From Rubripirellula amarantea (GTDB lineage Bacteria > Planctomycetota > Planctomycetia > Pirellulales > Pirellulaceae), in the NCBI RefSeq assembly GCF_007859865.1, contig NZ_SJPI01000001.1, forward strand, positions 3,223,406 through 3,287,405: a DNA stretch of 64,000 nucleotides, given 5' to 3'. Below, piece by piece: positions 1 to 9,531 of this stretch. Under the pieces are notes generated by a model, which was given only the letters and a program-made list of their open reading frames with translations, ran no database searches and was not told where the DNA came from. A program made the translations under genes and the position numbers. Each line of letters begins with the position of its first letter. Position 1 is the first letter of the stretch.

Positions 1-2774
1 GTGATCATTCGCACTGGTTTGCCAGTGTAGCGGACTCGATAGATGCCTCCGTCGGCCAAGTCTCCTCTTCCGTTGTCGTTCCAACCATTGAGTCCGGTCA
101 CGTAGAGTTGTCCGTCGACGGGGTTGACGCGTCCTCGCATGATGCCGGTTTCAAAGTCATGTGGGAATTGCACCAAAGCGGCTTGGCTTAGGCCGTCCAC
201 TTCTTGCGTCATCAGGTAAAATAAACGTCCCTGGCCGAAGCTCGTATGCAGCAATCGCCCGGCCAAGGGACCAAACCGGTCATCTTCTACGACAACCTGG
301 CCGCCCGACGAATTGTCGACCTCCTGGGGCATCCAAATCAGTGGTGGATCAAAGGACTTTGGCGGAACAACTTTGCGGTGATCAATTCTGCCTCCGTCCG
401 GTGCCCACGCGCCGCCACCTTGGTTCTGGATGTAGCCGTAGAAGCCTCCGCGTTTGACCAAGTTGATTTTCGAAGCTGGCATCCAAGTGCCTTGGTTATC
501 GCTGACGGTCAGTCGATCATCGGGCAGTATTCCTAATCCGTTAGGCGTTCGCAGTCCCGTGCAAATCACTTCGCGAGTTTTCCCGTCGGCGGAAACTTTA
601 ACGATCGCCCCAGGCAGCTTGTAGTCCGTGTACTGCCCACTCTTGGCATAGTAGAAATTGCCTTCTGTATCGGTTTGCAAATCAAAGTTGAATGCGTGAA
701 AGAAGGTCGAGACGTCGGTGTCTGCACTGAAGCTTTCATAAAAGTCGGCTTCGCCATCTTGGTTGAGGTCATGCAGTCGCACTAGCCGGTCTCGGCAGGT
801 GACATAAATCAACCCATCAACCACTTTGATCCCAAAGGGTTCGAACATGCCGCCCGCATACCGCTTCCATCGCACGTTCAGCAAGTTATCGTCAACACCC
901 GAGACAATCCAAACGTCACCCCCGACCGTCGCCACCGCCATTCGTCCGTCGGGAAAGAAGTCGATCGCCGACGTTCGGAACCATGTATTCCATGGTGTTG
1001 ATTCTGGGATAGAGATGGTGTCGACGGCATAGGCACCGGATTGAAAGCCTCGGTAACCGATCGTTTCAAAACGTTCAGGCCAACGCAGATCTCCGCCAGC
1101 AATCATCGATGTCGGTCTGTTTTCCAAAAGAGACAATTCTTTGGTTGGTAACAACGCACCGCCGAATCGAATGATGTCGATCTCTCGCGTTACTTCACCC
1201 GCAGGGATTTTCACGACCCACCGTTGTTGGTGATCCAACTCAAGCGTCACCTCATCGATGTCGCCCTTCAGCAAAGGACGTGCGCGGCCGAGCGCCGATT
1301 TTCCCACTGCAAGAACCAATGCGTTTCCAGCATGGACGGTCAATGAATGACGAACCGCCGTCTGGTTCGCCAGAGTCGATGGAGATTCGAGAATTTCACG
1401 GTTGTCGATCGAATAGCTTAAGACGATCTTGTCGCCACAAAGAAAGTGCCCGTGATAGTTAAGCCACTGTTCGGGCAGGGGGCCACGCGGCAACAGATCC
1501 TTTGTTGCGTAATCTAGCGAACCGTCGTGTCCCCATTGCCAAAGATCAAGCGTTTCGATGGTCTCGCCTCGCGGGTGAGGGTAGCCTTCGCCACGACCTC
1601 GTTTGTGCTGAGTTTGATCGACATCCAAGAAACCTCCTGACCAGATGGCAGCTTGATCCATCGTGTGCAGGTCGTAGGCGATGGACATGTCGCCTAACTT
1701 GATGGTCAACGCGCTATTCACGTCGCGTCCCAACTGCGATGCCAAGGCTGGGCCGTAATCACGATCGGGATCGAGCTTGAAGTCACCCATGTCCGTCCCT
1801 TGGGGCAGTCCCTTAAAGTACTCGGGCGTGACCAAGAAGTAGTCTGGGTTTAAACCCTTCATGAACCGATTGCGAATGTAAGCGACCACTTCGTAGCGTT
1901 CTCGTGGTGACAACGCCGAAGCAGCGGCCATCAAGCCGTTGCCATGCGAAAGTGTTTTGAACATGCTGTGCGGATCAGAACCGAATTTTAGTTTCTGAGT
2001 ACCGAATGCCCGAGCCGTGGCCAATGATGGAGTGTTCCCATCCTTGCCATGGCACTGGTAGCAAGTCGATTCGTAGATCTGTTTGCCGCGATTGAGTTTC
2101 CTGTTTTCCACCTGCCGAATGATCTTGGCGTGATCGAGATTGATAGTGTCATCTTTGGGGATCAATTGCTCGGGTGTCGGCTTTAGTTCGTCGGCACGCT
2201 TGCGACCACCTTCGTGAATCGCAAAAAGGTAGCTGAGTAAGTCAAGGAATTCGCGTGGGGATTTGAGCGTCGCCACCAAGCCCGCGGGCATCATTGAAAC
2301 GTTGGAACGATTTCGTGCATCGATATCCTCTTTAAGGATTGTAATGCTGGCGTGCAGGTTTGACGCGTCTCGTAAAACGATTTGATTGTCGTCTTCCGAT
2401 ACCATCATTCCGGATTGAACATCCCCATCGACGGTGACCAATTGGATGGTTTCAAAACACTTTCGAATGGACTTCGATGGGTGCAGCAGCGATTCGACGA
2501 GATGAACGTCGGATATTTCGTCCCCCAGACGCGTCAAGTCTGGCCCAAGTGGGGACGGCCCATCACCGGTCACGTGACACTTAGCGCACGCCGCCGCTGA
2601 AGCATAGAAGACGATCGCCCCGCGTTTTGGGTTCCCTCGTAGTCGCGCCTCATTAGCAATTTCGATGGAATCCACCGATTCAAACACCTCTTGCAGCGTT
2701 GCCGTTTGAGCGAAGGCAGGGGAAGCAAGTAAGGCACTGATTAACGTGCACAAAAAAACAAAGGTGCGGGACAT
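1..2774 (-). CDS. Secreted di-heme PVC-type dehydrogenase-like protein (3' end outside window)
   Basis: I read this frame directly: it is open from the ATG at 2774 to the left edge (about 924 codons) with no stop, so the C-terminus is missing. Residues 1-22 form a signal peptide ending SPAFA. Two c-type heme sites are visible, C63-A-K-C66-H67 and C238-Y-Q-C241-H242. The C-terminal part reads like a beta-propeller of the kind found in planctomycete membrane-bound dehydrogenase-like proteins (phrases such as FEPFGIKVVDGLIYVTCRD and GLRTPNGLGILPDDRLTV). The middle may be a DUF6797-type domain; that name is from memory. The likely role is a periplasmic oxidoreductase or electron-transfer protein, with unknown substrate. 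It follows the sigma/FecR pair on the same strand after a 72-bp gap and may be its target, which is inference. Confidence 0.85.
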   Translation of the reverse strand, partial: MSRTFVFLCTLISALLASPAFAQTATLQEVFESVDSIEIANEARLRGNPKRGAIVFYASAAACAKCHVTGDGPSPLGPDLTRLGDEISDVHLVESLLHPSKSIRKCFETIQLVTVDGDVQSGMMVSEDDNQIVLRDASNLHASITILKEDIDARNRSNVSMMPAGLVATLKSPREFLDLLSYLFAIHEGGRKRADELKPTPEQLIPKDDTINLDHAKIIRQVENRKLNRGKQIYESTCYQCHGKDGNTPSLATARAFGTQKLKFGSDPHSMFKTLSHGNGLMAAASALSPRERYEVVAYIRNRFMKGLNPDYFLVTPEYFKGLPQGTDMGDFKLDPDRDYGPALASQLGRDVNSALTIKLGDMSIAYDLHTMDQAAIWSGGFLDVDQTQHKRGRGEGYPHPRGETIETLDLWQWGHDGSLDYATKDLLPRGPLPEQWLNYHGHFLCGDKIVLSYSIDNREILESPSTLANQTAVRHSLTVHAGNALVLAVGKSALGRARPLLKGDIDEVTLELDHQQRWVVKIPAGEVTREIDIIRFGGALLPTKELSLLENRPTSMIAGGDLRWPERFETIGYRGFQSGAYAVDTISIPESTPWNTWFRTSAIDFFPDGRMAVATVGGDVWIVSGVDDNLLNVRWKRYAGGMFEPFGIKVVDGLIYVTCRDRLVRLHDLNQDGEADFYESFSADTDVSTFFHAFNFDLQTDTEGNFYYAKSGQYTDYKLPGAIVKVSADGKTREVICTGLRTPNGLGILPDDRLTVSDNQGTWMPASKINLVKRGGFYGYIQNQGGGAWAPDGGRIDHRKVVPPKSFDPPLIWMPQEVDNSSGGQVVVEDDRFGPLAGRLLHTSFGQGRLFYLMTQEVDGLSQAALVQFPHDFETGIMRGRVNPVDGQLYVTGLNGWNDNGRGDLADGGIYRVRYTGKPVRMI

Positions 2775-2846
2775 TAGCGATCCAAGAGAATGAACGTTGT
2801 AGCTGAGCATGCGGGGTAAGGTTTGGAGAATCTTGATGTTTTAAAA

Positions 2847-4244
2847 CTATTGATTGCCGGTGGTTCTTTTGACCGCAATGCCGAACATCGCATTGTTGGC
2901 GCGGTCGCCATCCGCTTGCGGCGGACCAAGTTCAACGATACCGGCTGCATCGACACGCCTAGTCCACACTGAGTAAGGAACATAGATGCCGCCTTCGCTG
3001 TCGGGCTCGATGCCGTGAGCTAGAGGGCTCACTGGACGCCAAGGCCCGCTGCGTAGTTTGAGTTCTGTCTTACGGAAATTTTCCTTTAACCAAGCCGAGG
3101 GCTTTCTGCGTTGATCTTGCATGACGTAGATGTCGGCTGGTCCGGCAAGTTGCAACGAAATGGTCAGCGACTGTTCTCGCCGGTCGATATGGAAAGGGCA
3201 TACGACATCTGCGTTGATCAATTCGGAAGGGAAATCTTCGCCTTTTGCCGCTTGCCAAACCACGTCGCGACGAGGAGTTGACGCGTGTGTTGTATAGGCG
3301 ATGGTCCCGTCACGCATGCCGCCGGCAATGATTCCATAGAATCGGTGGAACCCATCGGTGTCTGCATTGTCCGATACATCGACGACGATCGAGGAGGTGT
3401 CGCTCGCAGATAGCCCGAGTTTTTCTTGCGACAACCAAACGGCAGACAGTCGACGCGGTTGTTGACCTTTGCGAAGTCGGACGCCTTCGCCTTCCAAGAC
3501 GTTGAGCGGACCTCGCGCGCTAGCATTGCCATCAGATTTAACTTTCACCTTGCCGTCGAAGACCGCGAGACTTGCTTCGTCTCCTTTGACATCGACGCCA
3601 AACCGAGTGCCAAGGTCGACGATTTCGCCGTGATCGGTAACGATCGTAAAGCCGTGCCCCGATTCACCAATGTCCGCGTTGACTCGTCCTCGGGCAATTC
3701 GCAGACGCATCGGAGATTCAAAAGTTGCATCCATAGGACCAGATAAATCAAGGGCGATGCCGCTTTCCAATCGAACTTGGATTGCACCGGACGTCAACTG
3801 AATCCGATTTAGCGCGATCCAATCGCCAGTTTTGATGTCGGAATCGAAATCCACCCATTGAACTGAATCCAGTGAAACTACTTCAAGCGGTATGGTTGCG
3901 GCCGACGCGCCGGAGCCGGTAACTGACTTAAACCAGAAGAGGCCGACGATCAAGAGCGCAGCAGCGGCGATCGCAATCATCAAGCTAGTCGTTTTCAACG
4001 ACGATTGTCGCATCACGACGCTGTTAGCGGATGCCAAGTGCTCAGAACTCATCGCATCGAATTCCGAATCTGAAATCGCTGCGACGTCAGAGATTGCCGA
4101 GTCTACATTCATGTACTCGACGAAATTGCGTCGGAAATGCGCGTCCGAGCGAAGAGCTGATTCAAGTCTTTGCAACGATTCTGCATCGATAGTTCCGCTA
4201 GCGTAGTCGGCAATTAGCATTTGCCTTTCGGATGGGCGACTCAC
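2847..4244 (-). CDS. FecR-like anti-sigma / sigma regulator
   Basis: A membrane protein with a cytoplasmic N-terminal part (MLIADYASGTIDAESLQRLE), one transmembrane helix (about residues 88-105, MIAIAAAALLIVGLFWF) and a FecR domain outside (RGRVNADIGESGHGF, then DLGTRFGVDVKGDEASLAVF). FecR proteins of this class control the ECF sigma factor encoded beside them. I chose the GTG at 4244 because its GTGA overlaps the stop of the sigma gene and a GGAGGGG sequence sits six bases upstream; an ATG at 4280 in the same frame would overlap the sigma gene by 40 bases. The C-terminal third (from about residue 270) resembles no domain I can name. The signal it senses is unknown. Confidence 0.85.
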   Translation of the reverse strand: MSRPSERQMLIADYASGTIDAESLQRLESALRSDAHFRRNFVEYMNVDSAISDVAAISDSEFDAMSSEHLASANSVVMRQSSLKTTSLMIAIAAAALLIVGLFWFKSVTGSGASAATIPLEVVSLDSVQWVDFDSDIKTGDWIALNRIQLTSGAIQVRLESGIALDLSGPMDATFESPMRLRIARGRVNADIGESGHGFTIVTDHGEIVDLGTRFGVDVKGDEASLAVFDGKVKVKSDGNASARGPLNVLEGEGVRLRKGQQPRRLSAVWLSQEKLGLSASDTSSIVVDVSDNADTDGFHRFYGIIAGGMRDGTIAYTTHASTPRRDVVWQAAKGEDFPSELINADVVCPFHIDRREQSLTISLQLAGPADIYVMQDQRRKPSAWLKENFRKTELKLRSGPWRPVSPLAHGIEPDSEGGIYVPYSVWTRRVDAAGIVELGPPQADGDRANNAMFGIAVKRTTGNQ

Positions 4245-4774
4245 GACAACCCCTCCAATTGAAGAGTTCGTCGTGTGCATTCAACCAACTGCAAACGAAT
4301 CCGATGCAACCATTGGTAGAACGCATTCACCGTTCGACCGCTTTGTTTTGCAACCTGCTGCATATCGGCCTGAGGTGCATAAGCCGCTAGGACAAGTTGT
4401 CGATGGGGAGTTGGTAGCTTTTCAAGGCAGCCATCGAGTGCATCTCGCTGGGCGGCGAGTTTTGCTTCATTGTGAGCGGACTCGTCGACTACCACCTTGA
4501 TCACATCAACGGAAAGCACATGTCGATCACGACCGGTATCTCGCAGCCATCCGAGTGCTTCGTAACGCGCCACGCGAAAGGCCCATTTGCGAAATCCATC
4601 GAGATCCTCGAGTTCATCGAACTTTCGCCATAGCACGAGTGCGACCCCCTGCATGACATCGGAAGTATCCTGACGAGTCGGAACCATGCGACGAACGAAT
4701 GCCCGAATCGCCGCTTCGTTCTCGGTGAACAGCGCCAGGAATGTCTCGTGTTTGTCCGCAGTTTTGTCTTTCAT
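4241..4774 (-). CDS. ECF RNA polymerase sigma factor (Rhodopirellula/Verrucomicrobium type)
   Basis: A short sigma-70 family protein with region 2 (ENEAAIRAFVRRMVPTRQD, then DVMQGVALVLWRKFDEL and FRKWAFRVARYEALGWLRD) and region 4 (LVLAAYAPQADMQQVAKQSG, then VNAFYQWLHRIRLQLVECTRR). It directs RNA polymerase to a small regulon, and the FecR-like protein translated from the overlapping next gene is its likely controller. The ATG at 4774 has GGAG nine bases upstream; a GTG at 4789 would add five residues. It lies downstream of a 558-base gene-free stretch that must hold its promoter. Confidence 0.9.
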   Translation of the reverse strand: MKDKTADKHETFLALFTENEAAIRAFVRRMVPTRQDTSDVMQGVALVLWRKFDELEDLDGFRKWAFRVARYEALGWLRDTGRDRHVLSVDVIKVVVDESAHNEAKLAAQRDALDGCLEKLPTPHRQLVLAAYAPQADMQQVAKQSGRTVNAFYQWLHRIRLQLVECTRRTLQLEGLS

Positions 4775-5332
4775 GCAACTACACTCCACTAATCCAAGCG
4801 GTCTTACGAAGAAAACCTAGAAAACTTGGGTGTTAAACCGACAAGCCGCCGACGATCGGCGACCTCTTCCCGGCAAGAAGGGCAAGTAGACCTTGCGGAT
4901 AAGCATCTTCACATCCTGTTCTAGCTGCGTGCTCACGTTGCACATTCAGGACACTTACTCCGGCGTTTCAAATGAATGCCAACGCGGTTAAAGAAAGCGA
5001 ATTGCTGAATGAAACGGTCAAGTGACGTTCTCCAAGATAGGTGTTGTGGCGGCATTTTTAAACGATCGAGGACAACGGCAACGCGAACGCAACGTAAGGC
5101 ATTTGATTTGCTGAAATTTACTTTGCAATCGTTGTGTTATGTCTACAAGCCGACTGGAGAGTGTTTTTAGTCACGTAGCTCAGTTCCCGTCTCTCACGAA
5201 TCGGGTAGGGGATTCAGCGGATTCGTTTGGGCGTTGCGATCGTTCAGTCAGAGGGAACCCAGTTCAGCACCGACGACATTTCTGTTTCGCCTTCGACGTT
5301 GTTGCTGGGACTCCGCCGCCGCTTGGTGAACT
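4775..5332. other. Gene-free stretch upstream of the sigma gene
   Basis: This separates the end of the sugar operon (stop at 5333, minus strand) from the start of the ECF sigma gene. It contains only short open frames; a 72-codon plus-strand frame at 5139-5357 runs antisense into the GT4 gene and has no recognisable sequence. I saw no hairpin followed by a T-run for the operon end and no clear promoter hexamers. Confidence 0.5.
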
Positions 5333-6343
5333 CTATCGGTTAAGGATGTGTCGATAGGCGGTCAAGTAGGCTTCGGCCATCCTGTCAATTGAGAACCGTT
5401 TTTCGACAGCACGGCGAACGGCGGAGCGATCGATCTCGTCGATTCGTTCGATCGCTTCTTCCGCTTCTTCCATGCTATCGACTAGAAATCCGGTGACACC
5501 ATGCTCGATCAACTCTGGCATTGATCCGCGTCGTGATGCTATGACGGGAGTTCCGCACGCCATCGCCTCAATGACGGAGAGCCCAAAGGGTTCGTCGAAG
5601 TTGATCAGGTGCAAAAGGGCCCTGGCATTGCCCAGCGCATCAAGTCTTTGTGTTCCACCCACTGCGCCATGGTAAGTCATGTGCACACCGTCGTTCGCAG
5701 GCTCTACATGCGATTGATAGTACTGGCGGTCCTGCACGATACCATACATGTGGAGATGTCGTCCGCTGCGACGTGCAACCGCGATCGCTTCCGCAGCACC
5801 CTTGTCGGGGTGAATTCGACCAAAGAAAAGCAAGTCATCACCAAGCTTCGGATTGAATGGGAAGTCGCTGATGAGAATCCCGTGATGAATGGTGGCCGCG
5901 TATCGCAAGCTGGGGTGGCGATCGGAATCGCTGATCGCGATGAAGTGAACCACGTCCTGGTATTCGAGATACATCGGCAGAATACGATCCGATGAAAAGC
6001 CATGAATCGTTGTGACGATCGGTGTGTCTATTAGTCGGGCAAAGGCGTGGGCAGGGAAGTCCGCTTGGTTATGTATTAAATCAAATTGGTCTGCTTGTTC
6101 AAACAGGTGCGCGAGGTGTCGGAACTCCCAGACTTTCGCGTCGATGGAAGCGTCGTCGCCATAGGGTGCCGGAACCACTCCGTCGAGCGTTCCGGATGTT
6201 TCACTATCAAGCGTTGCGAAGAGGGTCACGTCCACGCCTCGCTTCACCAGCGCCTCGGTCAACAGACTCGTAACAAGTTCCCATGGTCCGTAAGCTCTCG
6301 GTGGAGTTCGCCACGCAATGGGGGCCAACATTGCAATTCGCAT
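5333..6343 (-). CDS. Glycosyltransferase family 4
   Basis: A 336-residue GT-B enzyme. The N-terminal Rossmann domain begins MRIAMLAPIAWRTPPRAYG, where family 4 enzymes bind the acceptor. The C-terminal nucleotide-sugar domain carries FFGRIHPDKGAAEAI and the family hallmark EPFGLSVIEAMACGTPVIAS followed by GSMPELIEHGVTGFLV. It is cytoplasmic, with no signal peptide. It starts seven bases after the GH13 stop and is the last gene of the sugar operon. The PPRAYGPWE motif is common in GT4 proteins annotated only generically, so neither donor nor product can be given. Confidence 0.9.
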   Translation of the reverse strand: MRIAMLAPIAWRTPPRAYGPWELVTSLLTEALVKRGVDVTLFATLDSETSGTLDGVVPAPYGDDASIDAKVWEFRHLAHLFEQADQFDLIHNQADFPAHAFARLIDTPIVTTIHGFSSDRILPMYLEYQDVVHFIAISDSDRHPSLRYAATIHHGILISDFPFNPKLGDDLLFFGRIHPDKGAAEAIAVARRSGRHLHMYGIVQDRQYYQSHVEPANDGVHMTYHGAVGGTQRLDALGNARALLHLINFDEPFGLSVIEAMACGTPVIASRRGSMPELIEHGVTGFLVDSMEEAEEAIERIDEIDRSAVRRAVEKRFSIDRMAEAYLTAYRHILNR

Positions 6344-6350
6344 TCTAGGA

Positions 6351-7955
6351 CTACTTTCTTAGTTGCAGGACAAGGCCTTCGTTCGGCGCGAGCGTTCCAT
6401 TGAGTGGCCGAGGTGTCGTCGTCGAACACAGTAATTTGCCAATGACAGTATCTTTGGGCGTTGGCAGAGTCTGGGTTTGGTCGCCAAGATTCAGAACAAT
6501 TAGCAGTTGCTGATTGTCATGCTGTCGCACAAAGGAAAGCACGTCACCGGACGATTCAACTCGCAGCAATGCGCCGATTGCCAATGCCGGGTAGCTTCGC
6601 CGGAGCGAAAGCAATGTTCGGTACAGGGTGAGAAGCGATCGAGGATCTTGGCCTTGTACCGCAACATTCCGTTCACGCCAATCGTTGCCTAGCGGAAGCC
6701 AAGGTTCGGCCGTGCTAAACCCGGCGTGTGCTGAACGGTCCCACGGCATGGGCGTGCGGGAACGATCGCGACCGATTCCGAGTTTGGGTTGCTGCAGATC
6801 CTGAGGGTCTCGAACTCGATCAAGAGGGATATGCACGTCACCGATGCCAATCTCGTCGCCTTGGTAGAGCGTCGGAGTACCGCGAAGGGTTAACAACAGC
6901 ATGGCTGCAACTCTGGCTTGAGCATTGCCAACCCGCGCCGCAATGCGAGGTGCATCATGATTGCCAATGACCCAGTTGGGCCATCCGAATGCGGGAAGTG
7001 ATGCTTCGTAGTTTGTAATCAATCGGCATAGGGACGCTGCATTCCAATCGTTTTCGATTATCTGGAAATTGACCGGAAGATGCACCTGAGGACGATCTGC
7101 GGTTCCAAACCAGCGAGCGAGACGATCGTTCGGCAAACTGATCTCGCCGATCAAAACTCGGTCGCCATAGCTGTCAGCCAAGGCTCGGAACTCTGCGGCA
7201 ATCTCATGAGCTTCCTGTTGATCAGTCGAGTGCAACTGAATGAGTCGATCTCGCTCAGTGCGGTCGGGTGTCCAATGGGGGTTGATCGGGTTGTCTCGTA
7301 GTTTCGCGTCTTTGACGATGTGCCAAAGGACGTCCATACGGAAGCCGTCGACGCCTCGATCCAGCCAAAATCGCAGTACTCCCATCATCGCTTTGCGTAA
7401 TTCGGGGTGACGCCAATTGAGATCGGGTTGCTGAGGAAGAAACGCGTGCAAATAGTACTGCTGCGTCGTCGCGTCCCACTGCCATGATGAGCCTCCGAAA
7501 TCACTTATCCAATTATTGGGTGGGCCTCCGCTAGAAGAAGGATCACGCCAAATATACCAGTCTCGTTTGGGGTTCTTGCGAGACGATCGGCTCTCGATGA
7601 ACCAAGGGTGTTGATCTGATGAATGATTGGGGACAAAATCGAGCAGAAGTTTGATGCCGCTAGCATGAACAGCATTTAGCAACTGATCAAACTCATCCAG
7701 ATCACCGAATATTGGATCAATGTCACGGTAGTCGGCTACGTCATAGCCGAAATCGGCCATTGGGGAAGGGTAGATCGGGGACAACCAGATCGCATCGATC
7801 CCAAGACTCACAAGATAGTCCAGTCGTTTTTCGATACCGGCAAGGTCGCCCACCCCGTCCGCATTGCTGTCCTGGAACGAACGGGGATAGATCTGGTAGA
7901 TCACGCCCGATTCCCACCAGCAAGACTTGTTTGGAATTGGGGGGGGTATTTTCAT
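6351..7955 (-). CDS. GH13 alpha-glucosidase / alpha-amylase family enzyme
   Basis: A 534-residue protein with the whole GH13 barrel: region I DFVPNH (106-111), nucleophile D208 in GFRMDV, acid/base E271 in LIGEI, and region IV NHD with D334. The opening WWESGVIYQIYPRSFQDSN and the early QDSNADGVGDL are typical of the oligo-1,6-glucosidase / trehalose-6-phosphate hydrolase / alpha-glucosidase subfamilies rather than of endo-amylases. No signal peptide, so it acts on a sugar inside the cell. It lies between the GH130 and GT4 genes of the operon with a 124-base gap upstream. The exact substrate is open; isomaltose-type glucosides or sucrose are possible. Confidence 0.92.
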   Translation of the reverse strand: MKIPPPIPNKSCWWESGVIYQIYPRSFQDSNADGVGDLAGIEKRLDYLVSLGIDAIWLSPIYPSPMADFGYDVADYRDIDPIFGDLDEFDQLLNAVHASGIKLLLDFVPNHSSDQHPWFIESRSSRKNPKRDWYIWRDPSSSGGPPNNWISDFGGSSWQWDATTQQYYLHAFLPQQPDLNWRHPELRKAMMGVLRFWLDRGVDGFRMDVLWHIVKDAKLRDNPINPHWTPDRTERDRLIQLHSTDQQEAHEIAAEFRALADSYGDRVLIGEISLPNDRLARWFGTADRPQVHLPVNFQIIENDWNAASLCRLITNYEASLPAFGWPNWVIGNHDAPRIAARVGNAQARVAAMLLLTLRGTPTLYQGDEIGIGDVHIPLDRVRDPQDLQQPKLGIGRDRSRTPMPWDRSAHAGFSTAEPWLPLGNDWRERNVAVQGQDPRSLLTLYRTLLSLRRSYPALAIGALLRVESSGDVLSFVRQHDNQQLLIVLNLGDQTQTLPTPKDTVIGKLLCSTTTPRPLNGTLAPNEGLVLQLRK

Positions 7956-8079
7956 CGGTTATCGTTCCGCAAATGAATGGACGCAGCGGCAGGACGCAAG
8001 CAATCTTCGATTGCCCGGTACCGGACTGCTAACGCTGCTCCGGTAGACCCCGACTCACTAATCGAATGACCTCGTTTAC

Positions 8080-9525
8080 TTAAGTCATAGAAGCCAGCAG
8101 GTCTTTGACTTCGATGGTGGCAAATGTTGTCGCGTAGTCAGACATCGCGTAAGGGATGATGAGATGGTCTTGATGAATGATTGAACCACAGGTGTAGACC
8201 ACATTAGGCACATAACCTTCTCGCTCGACTTCATTGGGAGTGATCAAAGGTTCGCTTAATCTTGCGATGACTTTAGATGGATCATCTAAATCCAAAAGCA
8301 TTGCTCCGATGCAGTACTTACGCATCGGACCCACACCATGAGTGAGAACGAGCCATCCGACTTCGGTTTCGATCGGCGAGCCACAGTTGCCCATTTGTAC
8401 GTATTCCCAAGGTTTCGCCGGCTTAATAATCAACTCGCTAGTGTGCCAAAAATAGAGCATGTCGGAATACATCAAGAAAAGATGCTCGCCATCCTGGCGG
8501 CCTAGCATCGCATAGTGACCATTGATTTTCCGCGGGAACAATGCCATGCCCTTGTTGGCAACGGCGGGGCCATTGAGGGTGTGCATCTTGAAACGAAGGA
8601 AGTCCTTCGTTTCCAATAGTTGAGGCAATACTAGTTGTCCGTCGTAAGCGCTGTAGGTTGCGTAGTATCGACTCTCGCCATCTTCGTCTTGAAAGTGCAC
8701 GAATCGTGCGTCTTCGATCCCGTTACTTTCCGTGGGGCTGAATGGGAAAATCACTCGTTCGGACAACTCGTGATCGGGCGTGTATTGGATTTCATAATTA
8801 GATTTGGCTAACATCACGACGCGATCGACTAAGGGAGCGAGTTCGCTGTGAATCGAGCGATGTTCACGCAGCGAAGCCTGCAATCGTGTTTCAAGTTCTT
8901 CCAGCGTGAATTCTTCAGATAGCGACGCAAGAACTTCGTATGTGTAAGTATTTCCGAGGCCGAGTTCGATGAGTTTGCGACGAAAGAGATCGTTCTCGTA
9001 GCAGGAGTCAGGGACGAATCGCGGTGTCGTGACAAACCGCACTGGTTCATCGATGTCGATCTTCAAGTTTCGGCTGATCGTTCCGCTGCGAAATACAATT
9101 GAAGAGATGTGTCCTTCCCCGACCGCTCGCAGACTCATGGCAAATCGCCGGGAGCCCGCAGGTAAATTGGATTGGTCGGGGTGCCATACGATCGAAGGAT
9201 TGAACAACGCTGCCGATTCCAGAGCGTATTCTTGGGTGAAGTAAGCCCCCAGTAGCAGACGCCGGTTTTCGCTTAACGGTGTATCGGTGAGAAGATGATG
9301 TTTGAGATGTTGGAATCTGCGTTCAAAGTAGGCTTTGGGTCTCTGGTGACGCCCATGGAACTCTTTTAGAACGCCAGCAAGTTGTTGATCGACCTGTGCT
9401 TCTGACAGTGTGCAGACGCGTCCGATGACGCGCAACACCCGGTCATCGCCCGGGGGCTGGAACGGTCGCAACACGACTCGTTGTTTATTTGGCGAGAGAA
9501 CGATTCCGGTTCGTTTGATTGGCAA
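8080..9525 (-). CDS. GH130 family glycoside phosphorylase/hydrolase (long form)
   Basis: A 481-residue protein of the GH130 five-bladed propeller family, whose known members mostly phosphorolyse or hydrolyse beta-mannosides. Evidence is the start (KRTGIVLSPNKQRVVLRPF), the blade sequence GIEDARFVHF, and the end GYVPNVVYTCGSIIHQDHLIIPY. It carries about 100 N-terminal residues more than the paralogue at 11799-12881. The only usable start is a TTG at 9525, six bases after the stop of the GT4 fusion gene, so coupled translation is likely. It is cytoplasmic. Phosphorylase versus hydrolase cannot be decided from sequence alone. Confidence 0.88.
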   Translation of the reverse strand: MPIKRTGIVLSPNKQRVVLRPFQPPGDDRVLRVIGRVCTLSEAQVDQQLAGVLKEFHGRHQRPKAYFERRFQHLKHHLLTDTPLSENRRLLLGAYFTQEYALESAALFNPSIVWHPDQSNLPAGSRRFAMSLRAVGEGHISSIVFRSGTISRNLKIDIDEPVRFVTTPRFVPDSCYENDLFRRKLIELGLGNTYTYEVLASLSEEFTLEELETRLQASLREHRSIHSELAPLVDRVVMLAKSNYEIQYTPDHELSERVIFPFSPTESNGIEDARFVHFQDEDGESRYYATYSAYDGQLVLPQLLETKDFLRFKMHTLNGPAVANKGMALFPRKINGHYAMLGRQDGEHLFLMYSDMLYFWHTSELIIKPAKPWEYVQMGNCGSPIETEVGWLVLTHGVGPMRKYCIGAMLLDLDDPSKVIARLSEPLITPNEVEREGYVPNVVYTCGSIIHQDHLIIPYAMSDYATTFATIEVKDLLASMT

Positions 9526-9531
9526 GTGTGT

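Noticed and set aside
1-2700. Plus-strand open frames such as 161-457, 246-536 and 2382-2600
   Set aside because: They lie antisense to the long minus-strand di-heme gene, which has a clear signal peptide and heme motifs throughout.
5139-5357. 72-codon plus-strand frame
   Set aside because: No family resemblance, no ribosome site, and it runs antisense into the GT4 gene.
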